Part shown: positions 17,133 to 27,700 of the stretch, piece after piece | How positions within the stretch are numbered: the first letter of the stretch is position 1 | How the letters are laid out: each line of letters opens with the position of its first letter | Origin: Actinomycetales bacterium | Lineage (GTDB): Bacteria > Actinomycetota > Actinomycetes > Actinomycetales > Microbacteriaceae | Assembly: GCA_015655415.1 (NCBI GenBank) | Contig: JAATFB010000022.1 | Coordinates: 62,001 to 126,000, forward strand | DNA: 64,000 nucleotides | Reading direction: 5' to 3' | Translations under genes and position numbers: made by a program | The notes under the pieces: model-generated | Seen by the model: the letters and a program-made list of their open reading frames with translations, nothing else | What the model was told of the DNA's origin: nothing | The model's database searches: none

Positions 17133-17731
17133 TGGATCTTCACCGGCAATGTCTTGGGCCGCCATGACTCGCGGCGGGCTTCGAATTCTGTGATCTGCGC
17201 CTCATCACGCAACGTGAGGCCGATGTCGTCCAGCCCCTCGAGCAGTCGCCACCTAGTGTAATCGTCGATGTCGAAATCGACGCTCAGGCCGCCCAGCGTC
17301 ACCGTGCGTCGAACCAGGTCGACGGTGGCCTGGACTCCCGGGCTCGCCTCGATCGCCGCCCACAGCCGCTCGACGTCCTCCTCGCTCACGGTCCCGGCGA
17401 GCAGGCCCTGCTTGCCGGCGTTGCCGCGGAAGATGTCGCCGAATCGCGGGCTGAGCACCGCCGTGAAGCCGTAGTCGCGCAGCGCCCACACGGCGTGCTC
17501 ACGGGACGACCCCGTGCCGAAGTCCGGTCCCGCGATGAGGATGGTCCCGTTGCGATAGGGCTCCTGATTGAGGACGAAGTCCGGGTCCTGGCGCCACGCA
17601 TGGAACAGGGCGTCCTCGAATCCCGTCTTCGTCACCCGCTTCAGGAAGACGGCGGGGATGATCTGGTCCGTGTCCACGTTGGAGCGCTTCAGCGGGACCG
17701 CCGTGCCGGTCAGGATCGAGATCTTCTCCAT
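17129..17731 (-). CDS. leuD: 3-isopropylmalate dehydratase small subunit
   Basis: Swivelling domain of isopropylmalate isomerase in leucine synthesis. The 200-residue protein has [16 protein letters not shown] and the [17 protein letters not shown] active-site segment. I start at the ATG giving MEKISILTG, one base past the leuC stop; a GTG three codons upstream inside leuC is possible. It ends in a 4-bp overlap with murA. Confidence 0.95.
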   Translation of the reverse strand: MEKISILTGTAVPLKRSNVDTDQIIPAVFLKRVTKTGFEDALFHAWRQDPDFVLNQEPYRNGTILIAGPDFGTGSSREHAVWALRDYGFTAVLSPRFGDIFRGNAGKQGLLAGTVSEEDVERLWAAIEASPGVQATVDLVRRTVTLGGLSVDFDIDDYTRWRLLEGLDDIGLTLRDEAQITEFEARRESWRPKTLPVKIQ

Positions 17732-17732
17732 G

Positions 17733-19265
17733 TCAGGCACCCACCGTCTCGTCGACCCTGCCGCGGCCGCTCTCGGCGCCCTCCAGGTCCCACGGACTCG
17801 AGAGCGTGCCCCGGATCGCCGTGGCCGCCGCGACGACCGGCGACACCAGGTGGGTGCGACCCCCTTTGCCCTGGCGTCCCTCGAAGTTGCGGTTGCTGGT
17901 GGATGCGCAGCGCTCGCCCGGTGCCAGCTGGTCGGGATTCATGCCCAGGCACATGGAGCATCCGGCGAAGCGCCACTCGGCGCCGAACTCCTCGACGATC
18001 TTGTCGATGCCCTCCGCCTCTGCCTCCAGGCGCACCCGCGCGGAGCCGGGCACGACCATGACCCGCACGCCCTCCGCCTTCTTCCGGCCCTTGACGATCG
18101 ACGCGAAGACGCGCAGGTCCTCGATGCGGGAGTTGGTGCACGAGCCCATGAAGACGGCGTCCACCTGCACCTCCTTCAGCGGCGTGCCGGGCTTCAGGTC
18201 CATGTACTCCAGCGCGCGCTCGGCGGCCGCCCGGGCGTTGGGGTCCTGAAAGCTCTCCGGGCTGGGGACCACATCGCTCAGCGACACGCCCTGGCCGGGA
18301 TTGGTGCCCCAGGTGACGAACGGCTCCAGCTCGTCGGCGTCGATGAACACCTCGGCGTCGAACGCGGCGCCCTCATCGGTGGGCAGCGTCCTCCAGTACG
18401 CGACGGCGGCGTCCCAGTCCTCGCCCTGCGGCGCGTGGGGACGGCCCTTCAGGTAGGCGAACGTCGTCTCGTCCGGCGCCACCATGCCGGCCCGGGCGCC
18501 GGCCTCGATCGACATGTTGCAGATCGTCATGCGGCCCTCCATGGAGAGCGAGCGGATGGCGCTGCCGCGATACTCCAGCACGTATCCCTGTCCGCCGCCC
18601 GTGCCGATCTTCGCGATGACGGCGAGGATGATGTCCTTGGCGGTGACGCCGGGCCTCAGCGTGCCCTCCACGTTGACGGCCATCGTCTTGAACGGCTTGA
18701 GCGGCAGCGTCTGGGTCGCCAGCACGTGCTCCACCTCGCTGGTGCCGATGCCGAACGCCATCGCGCCGAAGGCGCCGTGGGTCGAGGTGTGCGAGTCGCC
18801 GCAGACGACGGTGATGCCCGGCATGGTCAGGCCCAGCTGCGGTCCCACCACGTGCACGATGCCCTGCTCGACGTCGCCGAGCGAGTGCAGCCGGATGCCG
18901 AACTCCTGCGCGTTCCTGCGCAGCGTGTCGATCTGGGTGCGGCTGGTGAGATCGGCGATCGGCCGGTCGATGCCGACGGTCGGCGTGTTGTGGTCCTCGG
19001 TGGCGATGGTGAGGTCGGGCCGGCGCACCGGCCTGCCCGCCATCCTGAGACCGTCGAAGGCCTGCGGGCTGGTGACCTCGTGCACGAGGTGCAGGTCGAT
19101 GTAGATGAGATCCGGGCTGCCGTCCTCCCCCTTCACCACCAGGTGGTCGTCCCACACCTTCTCCGCCAGGGTGCGCGGACGCCGGGGAGCGCCTTCTCGG
19201 ATCTCGGCTTCTCGGACGTCGGCTGGGGCGCCGTGCGCCCGTGCCGCATCGGATGCTGTGCTCAT
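17733..19265 (-). CDS. leuC: 3-isopropylmalate dehydratase large subunit
   Basis: Iron-sulfur aconitase-family subunit that isomerises isopropylmalate. The 510-residue protein has the cluster-ligand cysteine motifs [13 protein letters not shown] and [11 protein letters not shown], plus the conserved [16 protein letters not shown]. An N-terminal 30-residue hydrophilic extension (to [15 protein letters not shown]) is longer than in typical LeuC. AAGGAG lies about 11 bases before the ATG. Upstream sits a leucine-rich leader peptide and hairpins, which suggest leucine-responsive attenuation. Confidence 0.95.
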   Translation of the reverse strand: MSTASDAARAHGAPADVREAEIREGAPRRPRTLAEKVWDDHLVVKGEDGSPDLIYIDLHLVHEVTSPQAFDGLRMAGRPVRRPDLTIATEDHNTPTVGIDRPIADLTSRTQIDTLRRNAQEFGIRLHSLGDVEQGIVHVVGPQLGLTMPGITVVCGDSHTSTHGAFGAMAFGIGTSEVEHVLATQTLPLKPFKTMAVNVEGTLRPGVTAKDIILAVIAKIGTGGGQGYVLEYRGSAIRSLSMEGRMTICNMSIEAGARAGMVAPDETTFAYLKGRPHAPQGEDWDAAVAYWRTLPTDEGAAFDAEVFIDADELEPFVTWGTNPGQGVSLSDVVPSPESFQDPNARAAAERALEYMDLKPGTPLKEVQVDAVFMGSCTNSRIEDLRVFASIVKGRKKAEGVRVMVVPGSARVRLEAEAEGIDKIVEEFGAEWRFAGCSMCLGMNPDQLAPGERCASTSNRNFEGRQGKGGRTHLVSPVVAAATAIRGTLSSPWDLEGAESGRGRVDETVGA

Positions 19266-19289
19266 CTGTTCGGATTCTCCTTGCGTAGT

Positions 19290-19306
19290 CCGGGCGCGAC
19301 GCCCGG
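19290..19306 (-). terminator. Hairpin in the leuC leader, candidate attenuator stem
   Basis: On the minus strand CCGGGCG-TCG-CGCCCGG forms a perfect 7-bp GC stem with a 3-base loop between the leader peptide stop and the leuC ribosome-binding site. No U-run follows, which is common for actinobacterial terminators but weakens the call. It could instead control translation, since the leuC AAGGAG is about 10 bases downstream. Confidence 0.45.
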
Positions 19307-19327
19307 TGCTTCAGCCACGTACGATCT

Positions 19328-19365
19328 CCGCGACGAGGAGGCCTGAGGACTAGGACCCGTCGCGG
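19328..19365 (-). promoter_or_regulatory. Competing stem in the leu leader (antiterminator or pause stem)
   Basis: The leader peptide's Arg-Arg-Asp region contains CCGCGACG (19358-19365), an exact complement of CGTCGCGG at 19328-19335. The same strand can also pair, by 7 bp, with CGTCGCG inside the 19290-19306 hairpin. This gives mutually exclusive structures whose choice could depend on ribosome position over the leucine codons. The pairing is read by eye, not folded computationally. Confidence 0.4.
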
Positions 19366-19394
19366 CGGCTAAGCAGAAGAGAGACGACCAGCAC
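19350..19394 (-). CDS. Leucine-rich leader peptide of leuCD (attenuator peptide)
   Basis: A 14-codon frame, GTG to TAG, reading MLVVSLLLSRRDGS, lies 84 bp upstream of leuC. It has four leucines in the first eight residues, three of them consecutive, ending just before complementary hairpin segments. TACCCT sits 6 bases upstream, so the transcript may begin at the GTG; GAAGA in the same spacer could be a weak ribosome-binding site. Leucine leader peptides before leu genes are known in Actinobacteria. The role here is inferred from composition, position and pairing. Confidence 0.65.
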   Translation of the reverse strand: MLVVSLLLSRRDGS

Positions 19395-19400
19395 GTCTTC

Positions 19401-19406
19401 AGGGTA
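19401..19406 (-). promoter_or_regulatory. -10 box of the leu leader transcript
   Basis: TACCCT on the minus strand, 6 bases before the leader-peptide GTG, matching TANNNT. Confidence 0.5.
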
Positions 19407-19502
19407 TCACCGCGGGCCGGGCGGTTCCGGCGTCGGATCCGGTGGCCCGGGTGCGCGGCCGAAGGACGCCGCCGGCGGGCATCCGAGGCGCCAGCGGGCC
19501 GT

Positions 19503-19967
19503 TCAGGCGGCGGCGACCTGCAGCCGGTAGCCGCCCAGCAGCACGGTCGCGCCGGGGGCGACGGATGCCGAGGCCCCCGGCGCGAGCACGGTCGTCGCGC
19601 CGGCGGGGTCCAGAACGCTGACGCCGTTGGTCGAGTGCAGATCGGTGATGCGCAGGCCTTCGCCGGAGGCCTCGAAGACGGCGTGCGTCTTCGACACGCT
19701 GCGCGCCGGATCATCGACCGGAAGCAGCGCGGCTGACGTCCACGGATCGAATCGCACCGGGTTGCGTCCCACGAGCAGGGCTCCGTCCACCGGCACCCGG
19801 GCGCCCGTCGGGAGCACCACGAGCCAGGTCGTCGGGCCGTCACCGGCGAACGGCGCCGGCGGGTTGAACGCGGGCAGCCGGCCGCGCTGCGGCATCCGTT
19901 CCGTGTGCGTGCCGGTGTCGTGGCGCGGCACGAGGCCAGGCGGCGGCGTGATGAAACCCGGGTCCAC
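19503..19967 (-). CDS. FHA domain protein
   Basis: A 154-residue protein with a proline-rich N terminus and a C-terminal forkhead-associated domain. Recognition elements are LLVGRNP, SVSKTHAVF and DLHSTNGVSV, which bind phosphothreonine. The GTG start (VDPGFITPPPGL) has TATAGT exactly 7 bases upstream and no Shine-Dalgarno, so it is a strong leaderless candidate. It lies 122 bp downstream of the pseudo-transglutaminase gene and near the PknB/PP2C pair, so it probably reads kinase output, but it has its own promoter. Confidence 0.85.
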   Translation of the reverse strand: MDPGFITPPPGLVPRHDTGTHTERMPQRGRLPAFNPPAPFAGDGPTTWLVVLPTGARVPVDGALLVGRNPVRFDPWTSAALLPVDDPARSVSKTHAVFEASGEGLRITDLHSTNGVSVLDPAGATTVLAPGASASVAPGATVLLGGYRLQVAAA

Positions 19968-19974
19968 GCGCGAC

Positions 19975-19980
19975 ACTATA
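19975..19980 (-). promoter_or_regulatory. -10 box for leaderless FHA gene
   Basis: TATAGT on the minus strand, close to consensus TATAAT, 7 bases upstream of the GTG start. Confidence 0.55.
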
Positions 19981-20089
19981 CCCGGGCATCGTCGGCGGCC
20001 CGCCGCCGTTCCGGAGGACCCGCGCCGGGCCGAACGCCATCCGCGCCCGGAGGCCGACATCTCCTGCGCAGCTGTCCCCGGACCGGCCG

Positions 20090-22420
20090 TCACGCCGACG
20101 TCGGCGTGCGACGCCGCAGGAACCGGTACGACGCGATGCGCCGACGGAGCCAGCCCGCTGACGTCGAGACCGCTTCGACGATCTGCTCGGCCCGATGCCA
20201 CAGCCGCGCGCTGCGCTCCTGGCTGACGGCGGAGCCGTCGAAGACGGCCGCGTCCGTCTCCGCCGCGAGCCCGGACAGCGTCCCCGCCTCCAGCGGGATG
20301 CCCTGCTCGGCCGACTGCGCCTCCAGCGTCACCGCGGTCTGCCGTCGCGTGGCGACGGCCGGCACACGGTACCCCAGCTCGCCCAGGCGGTCCACGAGCT
20401 CGTCCCAGGCACCGGCCGCTTGCCGGTCACCGGGACCGCGCGCCCTCCGGCGTCGCCGCCGACGCTTCCGGAGCGCGACGACCAGCATCGGCAGGAAGAC
20501 CGCCAGCGCGATCGCGGCGAGGGCGCCGCCGGCGTAGTACGCCCAGACCGGGAGCACGAAGGCGTGCTCGTCGCGAGGCGGCTTGGTGTCCTTCGTCTTC
20601 ACCGGCGTCAGCAGCTCGTCGGCCTTCGGCGGGGTGTCGGGAGGCTGTCGCACCTGCGGCTGCGGCTGCAGCTTGGGCTTGACGGTCTGATCCTTGGGGG
20701 CGTCCGTCTTGGTCGGGGTCGGGAAGAACGGCACCCAGCCCACTCCCTGGAACGCCACCTCGTCCCATGCGGTGACGTCGTTTCCCGTGAAGGTCACGAC
20801 GCCCCTGCCCGTGGTGTGCGCCTTGAAGCCCATCACGATGCGCACCGGGTAGCCCAGATGCCGTGCCATGAGGGCGAACGCAGACGTGTACTGCTCCTGA
20901 TCCCCCACCATCGGCGTCTTCTGCAGCAGGTCGTTCATGCGGTCGGCGCCCTCGCCCGCACGCGACGGGACGGGGTCGGACGCCCGGCCGTGGCTGAGAT
21001 AGCCCAGCTTCTTCAGCGAGCGCTCGATGTTGCGGAGCTTCTGGATGGCGCTGGCCGACCCGCCCGCGTACTCCTCGGCCTTCGTCGCGACCACGTCGGG
21101 CACCTCGCTCACACTCGGCATGCCCACCTTGGCCACCGGCACGTTCTTCAGCTCCCTGTCGTTGGGAACCCTCTGTGCGGTGGCGTGCACCGTGTAGGTC
21201 AGCCCCCGGGAGACTCCGCTGGTCACGGCGGTGGTGCCCGTCGCCGCGTTGACGCGGACCGTCTCCCTCGGGTCGGTCTCGCCCGGGTGCGAGCCGAAGT
21301 CGAGCTCGCTCATGTATCCGAGGCTCGGGAGCCAGACGTTGTCATAGCCCAGGACGGTGAACGTCGAGGCGGTCTTCGCCCCCGGTGTGAACAGCGGCGG
21401 GGCGGGGATGCTGCTGCCCAGCAGCTCGAAGCCGCCGGAGCCGTCGGTCTGTTCGCCCGGACCGGTGACGCTCCAGACGACGCCGTCGTAGCTGTCCATC
21501 GTGGCCAGCCGAACGAGGCTGCCGTCCGGCAGGTTCGTGGCCTGGAACAGCTTCGTCTTGCGCAGGTCGTTGGTGTACTTGCGGAACGCGGCCAGCGGCG
21601 CCGGATAGTCGAGCGGATTGAACGGCGGCTGGACGGCATCCCGCACCACCAGTCGCGACGCCGCCGGCGTCACGAACGTGCCGAGCGCTCCGCCGGCGAC
21701 GACGGCCACCAGCACGACGACCGCGGAGCCCGCCACCGCGCGGCGGGTCAGGCCGCGGTCCGCAGCGATCGATCGCCGGGAGCTGCGGACGCGCCAGCCG
21801 AGCCAGCACAGTGCGATCCCGGCGAAGCCGACCCCGCGTGCGCCGGCCAGGTACGGGTCCCTGGTGCCCAGCAGGATCGTGGCGAGGAGGACCAGCGTAG
21901 GTCCCGCCACGACGAGGCATGCCCGCAGGGTCGCGCGCCTGCCGGTCGACGGCATCCGCATCGCCAGCGAGGCACACACGAGCGACACCAGCAGCGCCGA
22001 AGCATAGGGGACGACCGCGAGATAGGGCGGGGCCTCCAGCGGCGCGCGCAGCGTCACGGCGTCCGACCAGCCGAACACGGCGCCGGCGGCCAGATCGCCC
22101 AGCGAGCCGGGCGTCGGAAGCACCCTCAGGATGCCCTCCCCCGGCAGCGCGAACGCCGTTCCGAACACGAAGTAGGCCAGGATGCCGGCGAACACGGTCG
22201 CAACAACGGGCATCCGGAGCAGCGTGCCGACGACGGCCACGGCCGACACGACCAGCAGGCCGCCGACGCCGGCGACCAGATATCCCAGATGACCGAACGC
22301 GGGCGCGAATCCCAGCAGGGCGACGATCAGGAGCACGCCGAGGACGGCGAGATCCACCCACACCGACGACGGCACCGCGGCACCCCGCGGCGTCCTGGCG
22401 CTCACGACGGAGGCTGTCAT
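20090..22420 (-). CDS. Transglutaminase-like membrane protein with lost catalytic triad (pseudoenzyme)
   Basis: A 776-residue paralog of the 2859-5213 protein: six or so N-terminal membrane helices, an extracytoplasmic transglutaminase-like domain, a proline-rich linker (PQPQVRQPPDTPPK), a membrane helix near residue 625 and a basic tail. The fold landmarks remain (ALMARHLGYPVRIVMGF, GVGWVPFFPT), but the catalytic cysteine position is Gln in GDQEQYTSAFA (about residue 507), the histidine is Thr in VTAWDEV (about 549) and the acidic position is Phe. It cannot use the classical mechanism; a binding or scaffold role is inferred. The ATG overlaps the DUF58 stop (ATGA). Confidence 0.82.
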   Translation of the reverse strand: MTASVVSARTPRGAAVPSSVWVDLAVLGVLLIVALLGFAPAFGHLGYLVAGVGGLLVVSAVAVVGTLLRMPVVATVFAGILAYFVFGTAFALPGEGILRVLPTPGSLGDLAAGAVFGWSDAVTLRAPLEAPPYLAVVPYASALLVSLVCASLAMRMPSTGRRATLRACLVVAGPTLVLLATILLGTRDPYLAGARGVGFAGIALCWLGWRVRSSRRSIAADRGLTRRAVAGSAVVVLVAVVAGGALGTFVTPAASRLVVRDAVQPPFNPLDYPAPLAAFRKYTNDLRKTKLFQATNLPDGSLVRLATMDSYDGVVWSVTGPGEQTDGSGGFELLGSSIPAPPLFTPGAKTASTFTVLGYDNVWLPSLGYMSELDFGSHPGETDPRETVRVNAATGTTAVTSGVSRGLTYTVHATAQRVPNDRELKNVPVAKVGMPSVSEVPDVVATKAEEYAGGSASAIQKLRNIERSLKKLGYLSHGRASDPVPSRAGEGADRMNDLLQKTPMVGDQEQYTSAFALMARHLGYPVRIVMGFKAHTTGRGVVTFTGNDVTAWDEVAFQGVGWVPFFPTPTKTDAPKDQTVKPKLQPQPQVRQPPDTPPKADELLTPVKTKDTKPPRDEHAFVLPVWAYYAGGALAAIALAVFLPMLVVALRKRRRRRRRARGPGDRQAAGAWDELVDRLGELGYRVPAVATRRQTAVTLEAQSAEQGIPLEAGTLSGLAAETDAAVFDGSAVSQERSARLWHRAEQIVEAVSTSAGWLRRRIASYRFLRRRTPTSA

Positions 22421-23714
22421 CGCCCGGCCCTCTGAAGCAGCGGGGCCAGCTCGGGCAGACGGGTGATCGTCGCGACGACGGCGTTTCCCGCCCGGCGGAT
22501 CCCCGGCTCGCCCTCGACCGCGGCCCGCACGACGATCACCGGCGTGTCGGCGGGATACAGCGCCGACAGGCCGTGCAGCTCCCGGTGCGAGGCGGCGCTG
22601 CCCACCACGGCGATCACGAGGCTCGGCGCGGCGAGCCGGGCGCCGGTCGCGCGGGCGAAGTCGCGCAAGGTCTCGTAGCGGCTGTCGACCTGCTCGATGC
22701 GGCAGGTGTCGTCGAGCAGTGCCATCGGCGTCCGATCGCGCAGCCGGGCGTCCTCCCATACGACGTCGAGCTCCGACTCCTCGGAGATGACCTCGACGGC
22801 GATCGAGGCGAGAGCGGAGACGGCGAGCTCGAACTCGTCGCCAGAGAGGTAGAGCCTGCGGTCCGCGCTCATCATCAGCAGCAGCTGCGAGCGCCGCGTC
22901 TCCTGGTACTGGCGCACCATGAGCTGGCCGGTGCGCGCCGAGCTGCGCCAGTGCACGTTGCGGATGTCGTCGCCGGGCTCGTACGACCGCAGCGCGTGGA
23001 ACGCGAGATCGCTGTCGGTGATGGCCTTGGTGGTCTGTCCCTCGAGGTCTCTCACCAGCCCGCGGGCAGTGGCGGCGATGCGGGTGGTCCTCGGATGCAC
23101 GAACAGCTCGACGCGGTCCGTCCACCGCGTGGCGCGGCGGACCAGTCCGAGCTGATCGCCGCGCACGCTCACGGCGGGGCCCGCGACGATCACGGCGCGC
23201 CGCTGGGTGGGTATGGCGAAGAGGCTCTCGTCGACGGCGCCGGCCACGAGCCGCGGCACGACGAACTCCGCGACCCCCTCCCCGACCGGCAGCTCCATGC
23301 GGGTGGGGAGCACGGGGCGCTGACCGGTGTTCGCCACCGACATCCGGCCCATCGCCCGATCGCCGGCGGTGACCCGTCGCGGGTTCAGCTCGACGTCCAC
23401 GCGGTAGGTGGCGCGCCCGAACAGGTAGGCGCATGCGGCGAGCATCCCGGCGGCCAGCACGAAGCCGATGAAGGCGAACTCGGCCCAGCCGAGCACGAAG
23501 GCGAGGACGAACGACACGGCGGCCGACGCCACCACGATCCATCCGAGGACCGTCACGATCCTCGCCCAGCGTGCAACTGCCGCCAGCGGCGCGTCGAGCC
23601 GACGGGCTACCGCACGCCACAGGGCGGCCGAGGCGTCGCGCAGGGCGCGGAGGAGCTCTCGCAGCGCGAAGGGCGTCTGCGAGCGCTGTCGCGGCTCGGC
23701 CGTGGTCACAAGCG

Positions 23715-23718
<4 letters not shown>
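22417..23718 (-). CDS. DUF58 domain-containing protein (second copy)
   Basis: A 433-residue paralog of the 5206-6540 protein. Two membrane helices (about residues 55-100) precede the DUF58 region with SYEPGDDIRNVHWRSSARTGQLMVRQ. The GTG start overlaps the MoxR stop (GTGA), and the stop overlaps the transglutaminase-like start. This coupling implies stoichiometric production with its MoxR partner. Confidence 0.85.
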
Positions 23719-24683
<965 letters not shown>

Positions 24684-24750
24684 TGCTCTTCCTCAGTTCC
24701 ATGTCGTGGGCGACCGTCGTCGCCGGGTCCGTGCCGGGGCCGCCGTGCTC

Positions 24751-27700
24751 TCACTTCGACGGTCCCCAGCCGTTGGACGGCATCGAGGTCCACGTCGATG
24801 CGGGCACCGACGGCTGGCCCGACCATGCGCTCGAGGTCATCTTCATCGACACCGAGCCGCCGGCGCCGGGGTTGTCGATCGAGCCCCGTGCGCAGAAGTG
24901 GCCGCTTCCGGACAGCTGCGCGCTGTACGGTGCGGCTTGGTCGAAGCCGGAGTTGCTGTTGTAGTACGGGGTCAGGGTGTACGTGGCGCTCGGCAGGTTG
25001 TCGTAGCTCACGCACACGAGGTGCCCGGGCGCCCCGTACGGCGACGCCTCGCCCTTGGCTATCGACACCGACGGCTGAGGCGGCGGCTGGTCGTCGAGGG
25101 AGACGCGATCGGATGTCGCGGCCGGGCCGGTGCTCCCGCTGCCGTTGTTGGTCGCCCTGACCTGGAACGAGTACGTGCCCTTGCCGTGGTCGCCGACCGA
25201 GGCCGAGGTGCTCGAGCCGGCGCTCTTCCAGCCCTCCTCGTTGAAGTTGTACTGGTAGGTCACGGCGCCGCCGCCGGTGTCGGCGGGCTTGCTCCACGTC
25301 AGGGTGAAGCCCGATGGCGCGTACTGGCTGTCCTTCTTCAGCTTGAGGTCGGTCGGGGCCGTCGGCGTGCCGTACGGGGTCACCGCGCTGGAGGGAGCCG
25401 ACCACGCGCCCCAGCCGTCCGCGTTGTGCGCCCGCGCCTGGAGCGTGTAGGTGGTGCCGTTCGTCAGCCCGTCGATCGAGGCGTTGCCGAGCGGGACCGC
25501 CTTCGAGCCACGGACGCTTCCTCCAGCCAGCCACTGGACCTGGTACTGGTCGACCGCCTTGCCGTTGGCCGACGGCGTGACGGTGTGGAAGCTCACGGTG
25601 GAGTCCCCGCCCTTGACGTCGGACGGCGGATCCATGGCGCCGGGCACGTCGTGGATGGTGACGTCGAGCTGGCCGATCGTCGCCCTGGTGCGAGCGGGGT
25701 CCTTGGTCGCATCCTGCACCGTGTACTGCACGCTGACCACGCCGATGCCGGCGCCGCTGTCGGCGCTCACGGTGATGGAGGTGTCCGTGAACGTCACGTG
25801 CGCGCCTGCGGGCCCCGCGACCTGTCTCGCGCCGGCCACGGTGAGCGGACGCCCGGGGAACGGGTTGACCCACGTGTCGTCGCTAGCCGCCTTGGTGAAC
25901 GTGTAGCTCGCGCCGCGCTTGATGTCGGCCGTCGCCGGCGGGCTCTTCTGCTGCGCGAGCGGCCTGGTCGAGCTCACCACCCTGACGTTGACCGTGCCGG
26001 GGATCGAGGTGGTCGGCGAGTTCACCATGAAGCGGATCGTCGCCGTGGTCCCGGGTTGCACGCCGAACGGAGCCGAGACGGACAGCGTCGCGCCGCTGGC
26101 GTCGGCCACGATGCCGCCGGACGCGCCCGAGAAGTCGGTGTAGGTGAGCCTGCTCAGGATCTCGGGGTTGGGGTGGTAGCTCGACGCGCGCAGGTCGACG
26201 GTCGCCGGGCTCTCGCCCGCCTCGATCGTCACGTTCGGGGGCGTGAAGGTGGGCGGGACGTCCGACTGGTCCGGGTCGCCGACCGTGATGGGCAGCACCA
26301 GCGAGGTGACGCGATCCTTCGCCGCACCGGGCTCGCGCCCGTCGTCCACCGCGAAGGTGATGGCGGCGGGCCCGCGATAGCCCTTCTCCGCGGTGAACGT
26401 GAGCGTCTGGTCGTCGACGTAGGCCGATGCGGCCGAATGGGTCACGGCGACGGCGCCACGGCCCGTGATCTTCGCGGGTCTGCCCGAGGGCACGCTGACG
26501 ATCTCGGACAGCCTCCACGTCTTGGTGCCGTTCATCGACACGATCTGCTGGGGCACCTTGACCTTCGGAGGCGGGGTGCCGTCTGAGGAAGGCGGGACGA
26601 TGATGAACGCCTCGCCGGCGAGGCCGGTGGCCGGATCGGTGAGCGTGTACGCCACCGCCATCCTCTCGTGCCGCGGCCTGACCAGCACCGTGCCGTCCCC
26701 GGCCGCGGAGGCGTACTTCGCGTTGGGCCCTGTCAAGGCCACCCTGAGCCTGTTCACGAGGTCGGAGGGGTTCACCGCCCCGTCGAGCACGTCCACCTTC
26801 ACCGAGCTCTTGCCCGCGACCTGATCGGGTTGCACGACCTGGTCGATGGCCGTCGGATACACGGGCTTCGCCTTGTCGGTGACGATCACCTGCACGAAGG
26901 CGCTGTCCTGGCCGCCCTGTCCGTTGGTGATCGTGTAGCGGGCGACGTAGACGCCCTCCTTCTGCGGCGCCTGCACCAGGACGATCTGGCCGTGGACGGA
27001 TGCCTTCAGCGCGGCGTCGACGTCGGAGAGCCTCTTCTCGACCGAGATGGCGTATCCGTTCGGGTCGGAGTCGTTCGCCAGCACCGGGACGGAGGCTGTC
27101 TTGCCCGGCTTGACCTCGACGGTGTCGTTCACGGCCACGGGCGGCTGGAGGCTGGAGGGCCTCGGAATGACGCCCACGCGCACCGTGCCGGTGGCGCTCT
27201 TGCCGTATGTGTCGGTGACCTTGTACGTGAACGTGTCGGTGCCGCCGGAGCCCGGGTACGCCTCGTACGTGAACGAGTCGGACGTGGAGTGCGAGATCCT
27301 GCCGAGCGTCGGCTGGCTCACGATGCCGTCGAGGGTCGCCGAGTCTCCGTCCGCGTCGATCCCGTACAGCGGAACGGTGACGGGGATGCTCGATCCGGCG
27401 AACGCGCGCGCCGTCAGGGTCCCGGGAGAGGGCGGCTGGTCCTTGCCGTTCCTGGCCGTCACCACGAACGTGACCGTCGCCACGGCGGTCTGCTGCCACT
27501 TGTCCGCGATGCTGTAGGACACCGAGTACTGACCGGGTGTGGTGGGCGCCTGGTAGCGCACGGTCTTGCCGCTGACGAATGCCGTCGCACCCGCGCCCTC
27601 GTTCGAGACGTCCTTGAGCCTGGCGTCGAGGCTGAACGTCTCGTTGTCGGGCGAGTAGTCGTTGTCGAGCACGTCGACCGTCGCCACGTCGCCGGCGCGG

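Noticed and set aside
15132-17261. Rightward frame of nearly 1000 codons opposite plsC and murA
   Set aside because: Antisense shadow of well-identified genes with repetitive His/Arg/Asp-rich sequence.
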